Below, in pieces: positions 9,401 through 19,100 of a DNA stretch of 64,000 nucleotides. This stretch comes from Natronococcus sp. CG52. Lineage in GTDB: Archaea > Halobacteriota > Halobacteria > Halobacteriales > Natrialbaceae. Numbering within the stretch: the stretch's first letter is position 1; every line of letters starts with the position of its first letter. A program made the translations under genes and the position numbers. Where the stretch lies: NCBI RefSeq assembly GCF_023913515.1, contig NZ_CP099391.1, positions 1,178,001-1,242,000 on the forward strand, given 5' to 3'. A model generated the notes under the pieces. It was not told where the DNA came from. It did no database searches and was given only the letters and a program-made list of their open reading frames with translations.

Positions 9401-9553
9401 CGCGTCGGCCGCTTCCTCACCTTTCTGAGACGAGCGTCAGAACGTCAGTGCGTTCTCGACAGCGTTTTCCGGTCTGCAGTCTCTCCGCGGCTACCGAGTC
9501 TGCGGAAGGTATCACGAACCCTTACATCGGCGTCCGTCGACTATTCACGAACG
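9401..9553. other. Gap after cheR
   Basis: 153 bp between cheR and the next gene. No convincing coding frame, hairpin or T-run was seen. The sequence just before 9554 (TTACATC near 9520 and CTATTCACGAACG) is a plausible weak promoter for the following gene, which may be transcribed separately. Confidence 0.3.
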
Positions 9554-10717
9554 ATGACCGATCTCGACGTGGATCCGTTCGTCGCTCGCGGCCTGTCGAT
9601 CGTCGGTTCGACGCCGCCGACGACGGAACGCGAAACCCGTACCTGGCTCGTCGAGCCGTTTCTCGAGGCGCTCGGATGGTCGCTCCGTGACGAAGGATGG
9701 TGGACCGATCGAACGCTCGAGGACGCGCGATTCGAGTACGTTCTGGCCGTCGGTTCGATCCCGGCCGTGTTCGTCGCCGTCGAACCCTGCCCGGAGTCGC
9801 TGGACGAATCCCGCGTCCCGGAGCTGCTCGAGGCGATGGCGTGGACGGGCGTCGACCGCGCAGTCTACACGAACGGTCGCGAGTACCTCCTGTTCGCCGG
9901 GACGACCGACGTCGAGCAACTGGCCTGTCGACTTCCGTCGCTCTCGGACCACGAATCGTCGCTGCGACACTACTCGCGTGCAAACGCCCGGGATCGTCTC
10001 GAGCGTGGCACCCGCGAAGCCGTCGCTCGCCAGCTTGCCGTCGAACGGACGGCGATCCGCGACTCGATCGTCGACGAGCTGACGGCCGCTACCGGCGACC
10101 GACGCCACGCGGACGAGTTCGAGGCCGGCGCCGAGCGATTGCTCGACCGGCTCGTCGTCTCGTTCACCGACGAGGACCGTGACGCGGTGAGCGACCGGGA
10201 TGGCATCTCACTCGAGTACACGGGGTCATCACTCTCGACCGACGAACTCGATCTCGACGACGGCGATCGGACCGAAACCGGCACGACGGAGCCACAACAG
10301 GACGAGTCAGACTCGAGTCCCGACGTGAATTCGGAACTGGCCGACGGCGACCGGCCAGCGTCCGATCGCGACGACGACGACGGCGAGTACGTCGTTCGCT
10401 TCTTCACCGACCGCGGGTCGATCGGTGCGATCGGTCACTCCTCGGCTACGCGGGCGCTCGTCCAGGCGACCGAGTACTGCCTCGACCGCGGGCTCGCCGG
10501 AGTCTCGGTTCCCTGGAGCCCGTCGAACGGGGACCTCGAGACGGTCCTGAACGACGAGCCGATTCGCGCCGACGGCTCGCCGATGGGGTCGCCACGGCAG
10601 CTTTCGAACGGCTACTACCTCGAGACCGACGGCGACGTCGACCGTCAGGCGAGCCGGGTCGAAGCGCTGGCGTCTCGAGCGGGATTGCGTGCGATGCTGA
10701 CCGGCGACTGGGAGTAG
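9554..10717 (+). CDS. Unknown haloarchaeal protein with type I restriction-like N-terminus
   Basis: 387 residues, cytosolic, no signal peptide. The first about 120 residues resemble the N-terminal nuclease-fold region of type I restriction HsdR-like proteins: ERETRTWLVEPFLEALGW, then an Asp/Glu-containing core strand and a VYTNGREYLLF segment of the kind seen in such domains. No helicase follows. A helical middle (about 140-215), an acidic linker (about 220-275) and a small C-terminal domain (about 280-387: YVVRFFTDRGSIGAIGHSS) complete it. It lies between the chemotaxis and pilus operons and converges with the latter with 13 bp between stops. Nuclease activity is not established; it could be a regulatory or structural use of the fold. 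Confidence 0.6.
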   Translation: MTDLDVDPFVARGLSIVGSTPPTTERETRTWLVEPFLEALGWSLRDEGWWTDRTLEDARFEYVLAVGSIPAVFVAVEPCPESLDESRVPELLEAMAWTGVDRAVYTNGREYLLFAGTTDVEQLACRLPSLSDHESSLRHYSRANARDRLERGTREAVARQLAVERTAIRDSIVDELTAATGDRRHADEFEAGAERLLDRLVVSFTDEDRDAVSDRDGISLEYTGSSLSTDELDLDDGDRTETGTTEPQQDESDSSPDVNSELADGDRPASDRDDDDGEYVVRFFTDRGSIGAIGHSSATRALVQATEYCLDRGLAGVSVPWSPSNGDLETVLNDEPIRADGSPMGSPRQLSNGYYLETDGDVDRQASRVEALASRAGLRAMLTGDWE

Positions 10718-10730
10718 CGAAGAAGAAGAG

Positions 10731-11468
10731 TCAGTAGTCGATGTCGACGGTCACGACAGTTACCTGTACCTGGGTAGCATCACAATTGTTCCAGTCATCC
10801 TCGACGGATTCCCAGGCTCGGTCGTACGATGTGTCCTCGACTTCGATCGAAACGTCGTCCGAAACGCCGTACGTTGCGCTATTCCGCTCTTCGACGCGCA
10901 TCGTGAATCCGACGCCGTCACTGCTCTGTATCGATCGGCTGTCCGCGTCGATTTGCACGAGCGAGACGATCGCGGTGTCATCGCGGCAGGTCAGCAGCGG
11001 GTCCTCGAGCATGACGCTCCCTGACTCGCTGGCTCGAACGACTCCGCCGCCTTCGTACGCGATCGTCTCGGAGTCGTACTCGTAGTTGAACGTACCGAGC
11101 TCGACCCTCTCGTTTTCCACGGTCGAGAAGGCGCTCTTGGTTCCGATGGGGTCACCATCGACAAAAACGTTGATCTCGGTCCCGCCGCTGCCGGTCGTTA
11201 CCGTCCCCTCCCGGAGCGACAGTTCACCGTGTCGTTTATCGATCGCGTCGTACCGGAGGACGTCGTTGAAGTTGTCCGCGAGGGCGTCCATCGCGCGTTC
11301 GCCGTTTCGAAGCTGTTCGCCCTCCTGGTAGCCCTCCATCGCCTGGAAACCGGTCATCGACAGCACTGCGACCGACGTCATGATGATCCCGAAGACGAGC
11401 ACGAACGAGAGCACCTCCGAGACCGCGCGATCCTCGTCGCCCGTTCCTGGTGTTCGATTTCGTCGCAT
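10731..11468 (-). CDS. Pilin-like membrane-anchored protein (last gene of pilus operon; DUF7289-like)
   Basis: 245 residues from ATG 11468, which shares a base with the previous gene's stop. A short charged N-terminus ends in DEDRAVSEVLSFVLVFGII: the DRAVS-plus-hydrophobic arrangement is that of archaeal type III signal peptides and pilin_N domains, so it is probably processed by the prepilin peptidase PibD. The rest is an exported beta-rich acidic domain with three Cys (one in TCRDD, one in NNCDA). It resembles, from memory, the haloarchaeal DUF7289 family found at PilB/PilC loci. Likely a minor or major pilin subunit. An upstream in-frame start giving 297 residues would overlap the preceding gene in another frame and was not used. 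Confidence 0.75.
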   Translation of the reverse strand: MRRNRTPGTGDEDRAVSEVLSFVLVFGIIMTSVAVLSMTGFQAMEGYQEGEQLRNGERAMDALADNFNDVLRYDAIDKRHGELSLREGTVTTGSGGTEINVFVDGDPIGTKSAFSTVENERVELGTFNYEYDSETIAYEGGGVVRASESGSVMLEDPLLTCRDDTAIVSLVQIDADSRSIQSSDGVGFTMRVEERNSATYGVSDDVSIEVEDTSYDRAWESVEDDWNNCDATQVQVTVVTVDIDY

Positions 11469-11959
11469 CAGTTCGCCTCCTCTAGTGTGATTTCGTTCTC
11501 GGTATCGTCGTAGACGATTTCGATCGTTCCACCCGAGACCAAACTCCCGTCGTCGATATCGACACCGTCTGCGAGCGGGACGTAGACGACGACGTCGACG
11601 TCGGATGCCGACAGCCGGACGCAATCGGTCTCGCCGTCGAGCAAGGGCGCGTCGCAGTCCTCACGCAACTCTACGGTGTATCCCGTGTTCGAAACGGTCC
11701 GCGGGTGATCGGCGGTGACTCTCACGTCGTCCGCGCCGGAGTTCTCCATTCGATCGACGTTGTCGATCTCACTGGCGAGTCGCTCACCGACGGTCTCGAG
11801 CGACGAGTCGACCGAGCGGTCGGTCTGCGCCTCGAGTACCGAACTTCCGGCGATCAGCAACATCGCGACGAGGATCGTCGTAATCCCGATCGTCAGGACG
11901 TGCGTGACGGAGATGGAGACTGCACGGTCATCGGTAGCGAATCGGTCGCCCCTCGTCAT
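11468..11959 (-). CDS. Pilin-like membrane-anchored protein (DUF7266-like)
   Basis: 163 residues from ATG 11959, chosen because it overlaps the upstream stop by 4 bp. N-terminus MTRGDRFATDDRAVSISVTH is followed by about 22 hydrophobic residues, then an exported domain with two Cys (LREDCDAPLLDGETDCVRL). The DDRAVSIS junction is like a prepilin cleavage motif. Middle member of the pilus operon; it probably sits in the pilus tip or base. The DUF7266 label is from memory of haloarchaeal annotation and has not been checked. Confidence 0.75.
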   Translation of the reverse strand: MTRGDRFATDDRAVSISVTHVLTIGITTILVAMLLIAGSSVLEAQTDRSVDSSLETVGERLASEIDNVDRMENSGADDVRVTADHPRTVSNTGYTVELREDCDAPLLDGETDCVRLSASDVDVVVYVPLADGVDIDDGSLVSGGTIEIVYDDTENEITLEEAN

Positions 11960-12849
11960 TGTCGTTCCTCGTAAATATCCACAGTCTTCGTTTGTCCGTA
12001 GGACACGTCGTGCGACTCGTAGGTGATCCTGACCTCGACGGACCATGCTCCGTGGTGTTCGTCTGCGAGTCCCAGATCCTCTTCTCCCTTCGTAACGAGA
12101 TCGTACGTTCCGCTGATATTGCCGTTCGCATTATCAACCGCGATCGTATCGTACTCGGTAGTCGGATCGATCAGTGACACGTCACAATCGTTGTCCGTCG
12201 GAACGAGTACGTCACCAGTAACGAGGTCGACGCGAGGCTCATCGTGATCAATAGCGCACGTGTTCCCCTCGTAGTCCACCTCGAACGCTCCGTTGCTTTC
12301 TACGAATATTAGATTCTCGGAATTTCCGCCTGATTCGACTTCTATCTCGAGTTCCCCGTCTTCTCCGCCGCTTTCGAGTTTGTATTCGAGGTGACCGATT
12401 TGATTATCGATGTCAATCTCGAGTGGATCGATACTTTTGTCCCGGACGACGGTGGCGTCCTCGTCGACCTCGATGAACTCGATTCGGGCCGTTTCCGGTC
12501 GGCTGTTCGCTTTCGAGTTCAGATACGTCTCGTCGAATCCCTCCGTAGCTGCGGTCATGTCCGATTCGTAGTCGGATCGATTCTCCGCGCTCCACTCGAG
12601 GTTCCCCTGATGAGCGAGCCCACCGACACCCGCTCCGAGTTCGTACTCGATCGTGTTGGTATCGAGTTCGCTTTGACTCGAGGACCCCGAAGAGAGTGCC
12701 TCCGTGTAGAGAATTCCGTTAAATACGACGACGATTCCGAGTACGATGAACGCCAACGTGATCGCGCCGATGAGGATGATCTGACCGCGATCTCGAGAAT
12801 CGTTAGCACTGCTTTCCTGCCGGTCTCGAGAGCGAACGTCACTTACCAT
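11956..12849 (-). CDS. Pilin-like membrane-anchored protein (DUF7261-like)
   Basis: 297 residues. N-terminus has DSRDRGQIILIGAITLAFIV, a DRGQ motif followed by a long hydrophobic helix, then a large exported acidic domain containing NANGNISGTYDL and two Cys flanking a possible disulphide (TCAIDH, DCDVSLI). The domain is the largest of the five pilin-like proteins and has lower GC than its neighbours (about 12300-12420), suggesting faster change. It overlaps the preceding gene by 7 bp. Start ATG 12849 is the only sensible one. Confidence 0.75.
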   Translation of the reverse strand: MVSDVRSRDRQESSANDSRDRGQIILIGAITLAFIVLGIVVVFNGILYTEALSSGSSSQSELDTNTIEYELGAGVGGLAHQGNLEWSAENRSDYESDMTAATEGFDETYLNSKANSRPETARIEFIEVDEDATVVRDKSIDPLEIDIDNQIGHLEYKLESGGEDGELEIEVESGGNSENLIFVESNGAFEVDYEGNTCAIDHDEPRVDLVTGDVLVPTDNDCDVSLIDPTTEYDTIAVDNANGNISGTYDLVTKGEEDLGLADEHHGAWSVEVRITYESHDVSYGQTKTVDIYEERQ

Positions 12850-13475
12850 ACGACCACCCGTACTTCGACGACGTTGTAGAGAGGATCGTCACCCTCATTC
12901 GAGACTGGATACGTACTGCTATTCTCCAATGTCGACGGATTATCACTCGGGGCCGTCAGAATATCGTCCTCGTACAGCGTCACGGTGTAACTCGCAGTGA
13001 AGGCGTCCGGCGGCGCCGACCCCTGGTACACCAGTCTGGTCGCGTTGAACTCCCCGCCGTCGTTGGCGACGAGTTCGACGTTGTAGCTGCGACCTTTATC
13101 GGCGAATCTCGACTCGAGGATCTCGCCGAGCGTCGACTGGTTCGCGAAGGAGCCGACATCGTACGTCCGTTCTCCATCGGGCCCCGGCTGACTCGCGTTG
13201 TGGAACCCTCCCTCTCCGTCATTCGCATCCTCGTCCCAGTTCCGAATCGTCTCCGAGAGATCACCGTCCTGCGCGGCGACGACGAGGGCGTCCTTCGTCT
13301 CCTGCTGGAGTTGATTCTGAACCCCTCGATCCGCCGTCCCGCTGGTCGTCGGCATGATGACGACGGACTGGAGCGCGAGGAGGACCGCCATCAGCACGAC
13401 CATCGCACCGATGAACCCCTCGAGCGTGTAGGCCTGCCCGCGATCGGTTCCTGACGTGGTGTCGCTCTCGAGCAT
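12843..13475 (-). CDS. Pilin-like membrane-anchored protein (DUF7288-like)
   Basis: 210 residues. Begins with a short polar head and GTDRGQAYTLEGFIGAMVVL, the same DRGQ-hydrophobic arrangement as its neighbours, with a Glu at the fifth place after the motif (TLEGF), the residue that type IV pilins need for assembly. The exported part is acidic and beta-rich. It ends with a hydrophobic strand VVEVRVVVW, and the upstream gene ends YRLVVRVW, suggesting that these two proteins share a fold. Separated from the upstream gene by 4 bp. Confidence 0.75.
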   Translation of the reverse strand: MLESDTTSGTDRGQAYTLEGFIGAMVVLMAVLLALQSVVIMPTTSGTADRGVQNQLQQETKDALVVAAQDGDLSETIRNWDEDANDGEGGFHNASQPGPDGERTYDVGSFANQSTLGEILESRFADKGRSYNVELVANDGGEFNATRLVYQGSAPPDAFTASYTVTLYEDDILTAPSDNPSTLENSSTYPVSNEGDDPLYNVVEVRVVVW

Positions 13476-13479
13476 GGTA

Positions 13480-14055
13480 TCACCAGACCCTCACGACGAG
13501 CCGATAGGCGGGCTCGTCTTGGAACTCGGTAACGAGTTCGAACTCGTCGCTATCGGCGAACGTAACGATTCGAGCCGAACTCGCCGCGGACTGGTCGTCG
13601 TACGTCGCGGTCCCTGTGACGAGCGATCCCTCGTCCTCCTCCTCGAGAACCTCTCCGTCGAGCGTCTCGAGGCGCACACTCACGTGGTCGAAGACGGCGT
13701 CTCCGTTCGCCCGTAATCCGAGGTCGATCAGCTCGTCCTCGTCAGCCATGTACGGATCGACGAATTCCCCGCCGTCGATCTCGTTCTGATCTCCCGCGGA
13801 GAGTTCGTAGACGAGTCGGTCCGCGATGCGGTCCGCTTGCGCCGTCTCCGCGCCGCCTACCGGAGAGTCGAACGGCGTCGTCAGCGACGGAATGTACGAG
13901 AAGACGAACGCGATCGACAGCAGGAAGACGCCGATGCCGACGGCGAAATCCTGGGTCGTCTGGCCGCGGTCCGGCAGCGAGACCGAAATCGTTCTTGGCC
14001 GCTGTTCGCATGTTCGTTTCCGGCTTCGATCGGAGGATCGGTTTCTGCGTCTCAT
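13480..14055 (-). CDS. Pilin-like membrane-anchored protein (DUF7287-like)
   Basis: 191 residues. A basic N-terminal stretch (RRRNRSSDRSRKRT) precedes LPDRGQTTQDFAVGIGVFLL and a hydrophobic helix, then an exported acidic domain. The basic stretch is longer than in the sister proteins, so a later start is possible, but no other ATG precedes the DRGQ motif. One base separates it from pilC, which shows the pilus machinery and its putative subunits are read as one transcript. Confidence 0.75.
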   Translation of the reverse strand: MRRRNRSSDRSRKRTCEQRPRTISVSLPDRGQTTQDFAVGIGVFLLSIAFVFSYIPSLTTPFDSPVGGAETAQADRIADRLVYELSAGDQNEIDGGEFVDPYMADEDELIDLGLRANGDAVFDHVSVRLETLDGEVLEEEDEGSLVTGTATYDDQSAASSARIVTFADSDEFELVTEFQDEPAYRLVVRVW

Positions 14056-14056
14056 G

Positions 14057-16114
14057 TCAGGCCACCATCACCCAGCCGACGAGCGCGATCGACGCCAGTC
14101 CCACCGCGTACTTGAGCCCGCTCAGCACGTCGGCGTCGCGCATGTAGCCGCAGATGAACCCCGACATGATCGCCTGCAGGGTCACCGCGTGGAAGAACAG
14201 CACGGAGAGCATGTCGACGTCGATGTTCTCGCTGAGGTTGGCGTCGGCGAGTTCGCCGTCGCCGCCGCCGTCGCCGCCACCGCCGGTCTCGAGACCGGCC
14301 ATCGTATCGATGAACTGCGTCTTGAGGATCGCGATCACGGCGAGCACCGTCAGGAACGTCATGATGATGATCACGACCTGCATCATCGTCCGCGACTTGC
14401 GCTCGCGTTCGATATCGTCGTGGTTCTCGCTGGCTTGAGCGGCGGTGCGGAGGACGGACGAGATCTGGTTCGACGCTTCCTGCGCCTCGGAGATCAGCCG
14501 CGTGGTTCGGGCGAGACGCGGAATGTGGTACTTGTTGTTGAACTCGATGAGCGCCTCCTTCAGGCTCATTCCGTAGTTGACCTTCGTGTGCATCATCTCG
14601 AACTCGCGAGCGAGTCTGCCGCTCGTCGTGTCCGAAACCGACTTGAGCGACTCGAGCAGCGTCAGTCCGGTATCGTTCGCACTCGAGAGCTTTCGCAAGT
14701 CCTCCGAGAGGTTGTTGACGACGGCGTTTCGGTTTCGTACGTTCCACTCGCGGAAGATCGCCAGCGGGATCGCGACGACGTACAGCGGCAGGTAGATGTA
14801 AACGAACGTTCCCCAGACGGCGCTCTCGAGCAGCCCGTCCCAGGAGGTCGGTGCCGAACCAGTCATGATGGCCGTCGAGACGATAACGAGCATCGCCGGA
14901 ACGGTAAGCGCCAGCGTGTACAGCGGGTTATCCCGGAAGAAGATGTGCGGCTGTCGCAACACCGACACGGTTTCGTGGGTTCCCTCGCGGTTCTTGATCC
15001 GGTCGAAGACGCTGTGCTCGCCCGTGAACTGTTCGACGAGGCCGAGGTTGAGCAGGCTCTGTTCCTGGGCGCCCTGGACCCGCCGGTTGCCGTCGCCGAG
15101 GGAGAGGTAGCCGTCGCCGGGCTCGTCCTCTTTCACCGTCGAAAGCATGACGAGAAACCCGACTCCGATGAGGGGAATCAGCCCGTAGACGGTCATGTAG
15201 AGCATCTGATTCGAGACGTCCGCGTCCGGGATCATCTGCATGATCACCATGATGATGATCAGCAGCAGCGGGAACAGCGACAGCGTCATGTACATCTCCC
15301 CGAAGAGTTCGAGCGTTTCGAGGGTGATCTCCTGTTCCTGCTTGGCGGTGCGCATGTGCTTTTCCTTCTTGTCCTCGAGGAAGCTCTCCATGTCGCCGCC
15401 GCTGTTGACGATCGAGAGCATATCCGTCAGAAACTGCGAGAGTTCGTCGCTCGGCGTCTCGAGGGCCTGTTTGCGGATCGCCGTTCGGTAGTCAACGTCG
15501 AAGTAGTCCGACTCCTTGACGATGCTCTGGAACTCCTTTGCGACCTCGCCGTACGTGTCGTCGGCCTGGGCCATCGCCTCGATGATTTCGAGTTGGTTGA
15601 GCCCACCGACCGACAGCGCGTACATGAACGAGACGGAGTCGGTCAGGAGCATGTTGATCTGGCGCTTCCGGGCGGAGGCACGCGAGTACGGGATCGAAAC
15701 GAGTGAACCGAAGCCGATCGCGAAGCCGATCGATCCGAACACGATTCCCGTTACGGTGATGAGAGCCGGAATTCTGAGCAGCTCGATGATCGCGAGGACC
15801 GTCTGGCTCCGGACGGGAAACCCGAGAATCTCGTCGACGTGGATGATTCCGGTGGCGAAGAGCGCGTAGCCGAGAATCGTCCCGACGATCCACAGACAGA
15901 GCCCGGTGATGACGCCGATACCGAGCGCACGCGAGAGGTAGAGTTCGACGGTGTCGGTCATCCGCGCCTGCGCGAGCTTCGTCTCGACGTCGGCGACGAA
16001 ATCGCTGTCCTCGCTGAACAGCCGCGCGTACAGCGGATAGAACCAGTCTCCGAACGAGTCGGCGCTCCCCGAGAGGGATCCGGACCCCTCGCTGCTGTCG
16101 GTCCCGAGGCTCAT
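14057..16114 (-). CDS. pilC: Type IV pilus assembly membrane protein PilC (TadC/FlaJ family)
   Basis: 685 residues with two type II secretion F-type halves, each a cytosolic helical bundle (for example MYALSVGGLNQLEIIEAMAQ and DTGLTLLESLKSVSD) followed by membrane helices; membrane segments near residues 60-80, 95-150, 290-350, 400-470 and 580-685. It is the membrane platform that the PilB ATPase acts on during pilus assembly. A Gly/Asp-rich loop (GGGGDGGGDGELAD, about 620-635) sits before the last helices. The ATG overlaps the pilB stop by 4 bp. Confidence 0.92.
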   Translation of the reverse strand: MSLGTDSSEGSGSLSGSADSFGDWFYPLYARLFSEDSDFVADVETKLAQARMTDTVELYLSRALGIGVITGLCLWIVGTILGYALFATGIIHVDEILGFPVRSQTVLAIIELLRIPALITVTGIVFGSIGFAIGFGSLVSIPYSRASARKRQINMLLTDSVSFMYALSVGGLNQLEIIEAMAQADDTYGEVAKEFQSIVKESDYFDVDYRTAIRKQALETPSDELSQFLTDMLSIVNSGGDMESFLEDKKEKHMRTAKQEQEITLETLELFGEMYMTLSLFPLLLIIIMVIMQMIPDADVSNQMLYMTVYGLIPLIGVGFLVMLSTVKEDEPGDGYLSLGDGNRRVQGAQEQSLLNLGLVEQFTGEHSVFDRIKNREGTHETVSVLRQPHIFFRDNPLYTLALTVPAMLVIVSTAIMTGSAPTSWDGLLESAVWGTFVYIYLPLYVVAIPLAIFREWNVRNRNAVVNNLSEDLRKLSSANDTGLTLLESLKSVSDTTSGRLAREFEMMHTKVNYGMSLKEALIEFNNKYHIPRLARTTRLISEAQEASNQISSVLRTAAQASENHDDIERERKSRTMMQVVIIIMTFLTVLAVIAILKTQFIDTMAGLETGGGGDGGGDGELADANLSENIDVDMLSVLFFHAVTLQAIMSGFICGYMRDADVLSGLKYAVGLASIALVGWVMVA

Positions 16115-19100
16115 GCGTCCGATTCCTCGTCGTCTGCGTCGTTCTCGGCGGTTGCTTCCGTTCTGAAGATCGAGTCCTCGTCGGAATCGCTGGCGCCATC
16201 ACCGGCTTCGTCCTCGCTCGTTCCGGCGGCGTCGCCGAAGATCGATTCCTCGCCGCTCGCCGCCTCGTCGGTTACCCCAACGTCGATCGTCGGGGGGTCG
16301 GGCTTCTCGGTCTCCGGGCTATCGTCGGCCCCGACGTCGATGCTCGGGACTTCCGCATCGCGCTCGGCCGTCTCGGCCGCCGTTGTCGCTTTCCCTGTCT
16401 CGGCCGCCGCTGTTGCTTCGCTCGTCCCGTCCGTCCCACTCGTCTCTCCAGCCTCGCTCGTTTCCGCCGCATCGTCCGTCTCCGACGGTTCGTCGCGATC
16501 TCGCTCCGACTCGGCGTCCGTCGGCGTCTCACTTCCCGAATCGTCAGATGCGTCGTCCGCCGTCGCCTGCTGAAACTCGCCGCTAAACGCCGCAGTCGAC
16601 TCCTCGTCGGGAGCACTCGGATCGAAAATCGAATCGAAACCCGTCTCCGTAAACTCGTCGTCCGGCGTGTCGGCGTCGGACTCGTCGGTTTCGTCCGGCG
16701 GGTCGCTCGCGTCGAGTTTCTCGAGCGTCTCGTTCATGTCGTCGAACAGGCCGCCGAAATCGCTTTCGTCGGCGTCGTCCGTCGGCAGTATCTTCGGCTC
16801 GGCCCCGGAGCCGTCAGCATCGGATCCGTCGTCCGAGTTCGTCTGCAGGTCGCTGTCTTGGTCCGCCGTGTCGGTGCCGTCGCCGATGGCAGGAAGGTCG
16901 GCCGTCGAAGCGGGTGTCTCCGTCGGCTGTCCGTTGGGTTCGCTCTCGTCGTCCGCCGTCTCGGCAGGGGCCGGCGACGAAGTGTCCTCGGACGAAGTGG
17001 CAGCCTCCGCGGTGACGTCGAATCCGGCGTCGTCCTCGAGCCACGATGGCGCGTCGCTCGCGTCGCTCGTCGCTGTCGTGAACCCGTCGTCTTCGTCGTC
17101 GAACTCCCAGGCGTCGATCGTGCTCGAGAAGTCGACCGGTTCGGTGTCGGAGCCGTCGACCTCGATGGTCGACTCCGCGTCGACGTCGCCGAGTGTACTC
17201 GCGAGACCGCTCGGAACCTGCCCGCGGTACTCCTCGAACAGCGACTCCTCCGCTCGCTCGAGGAGATCCATCGAGAGGTTGTACGTCTCCGAGGTCGCTT
17301 CCGGCCGCGGGACGAGTTCCTCTTTCTCCGGATCGACGTCGATCAGCACGCTCTCCATCTCGCGGAGATCGTCGAGGCTGTCCTCGAGTTGCCCGTTCGC
17401 GATGAGCGTGAGGATCGTATCCGGATCGTTGATGAACGCCTGAACCGTCGCCGCGACCTCGGCGTACGTGTTCAGCCCGTTTTTGATGAGGTAAGCGATG
17501 ATGACTTCGCGCTTGAACAGTTCCTCCTCGAGTTTTTCCGTGCTCCAGCCCCGGTCGAACTGGATCGCCTCCATGGTGTTCGAGTCCCCCATCCTGAGGT
17601 ACTCGTCGGTCTCGGCCTGCCACTGGTAGACGTCCTGGACGTTGATCTCGTCGTGTTCGGCCTCGTAATGGTTGATCTCGGTGAGCGACTTGTTTCGGCG
17701 GACCTTCCGACCCTGGACTCTGGTCTGGGTCTGGATCGAGACGAGATCCAGTGCGGTGAACATCGTCTTCGAGACGTTGATGGGGTCCGTCGTGAACCGC
17801 TTCAGTACCTCGTCGACGGAGTCGGCGTGGAACGTGGTGTAGGTGGTGTGACCCGTCGACATGACCTGGAACAGCGTTCGCCCCTCCTCACCGCGGATCT
17901 CACCCATCACGATGTAGTCGGGTCGCTGTCGCAGCGCGGCCTCGAGCAGGTCGAACTCGTCGACGTCACCCTGCGAGTCGTCGGAGAACGAGGGACGGGT
18001 CACGGACGCGATCCAGTTGCGCTGCGGGAGTTCGACCTCCCGGGTGTCCTCGATGGAGACGATCTTCGCGCTGGACGGGATGAACAGCGAGACCGCGTTC
18101 AGCGAGGTCGTCTTCCCGGACGCGGTACCGCCGGCGAAGATCAGGCTCTTGTGGTTCTCGATCGCGAGCCAGAGGAACGCCATCTCCTCCAGGCTGAAGG
18201 TGTTCCAGTTGATGAGGTCGATCGGCGTGAACGGGACGTCCTTGAACTGGCGGATCGTGTAGTTCGTCCCGTGGTCGGACACTTCCTTTCCGAGGGTCAA
18301 CTGCGCACGGGAGCCGTCCGGGAGGGTCGCGTCGACCTGGGGGAGGCGTTTGCTGATCCCCTTCCCCGAGCGCTGGGCGAGTTTGACGACGAAGTCGTCG
18401 AGTTCGTCCTCGCCGTGATAGATGTTGGAGATGATCTGCTCGTACTCCGAGTGATAGACGAAGACGGGCGAGTTGTAGCCGTCGACGGAGATGTCCTCGA
18501 CGTTGATGTCGTGTTTGATCCCGTCGATCCGCTCGTAGCCGATGAAGTTCCGCTTGAGCAGATAGAGCAGTTTCTCGACCTGGTACTCGCTCATCGTGTC
18601 CGGATCGTCCGCGAGAAGCGCCGGCTCCGGTCGCACGGCGATTCCCTCGAGTTGGCTCGGCCCCGAATCCTCGTCGTCGTCGTCTTCGTCGAGGAGACTC
18701 GTGATCGACTCGAGCAAGCCGGCTTCGGTGCTGCCCGACGTCTTCTCGAAGAGGTCGTACCGTTTGAGTAGCTTTCGCGTCTCCTCCTCGATGACCGTGC
18801 GTCGACCGTCCTCGCTGGCTTTCTCCTTGACTCCCTCGTCCGAGTACTTGATCGCCGTCCTGAGTTTTCCCGAGAGGAACTCCTGGAGTTCGGCCTCGAT
18901 CTCGGTCCGGTACGGCTCGATCATGTAGTACTTCTTCTCGTTTTCCTTCTCGGAGTGGAAGATGACGACGCAGGCGTAGGGTTTGTTCACCCAGTAGCGC
19001 TCGACCTCCCGGAAGTGAGTCTTCTTCTCCATCGGGACGGCCTTCTCGAGGTCGTAGCGGTTGGTGACGGTCGTGTTCCCCTCCACTGTCGAAAAGAACT

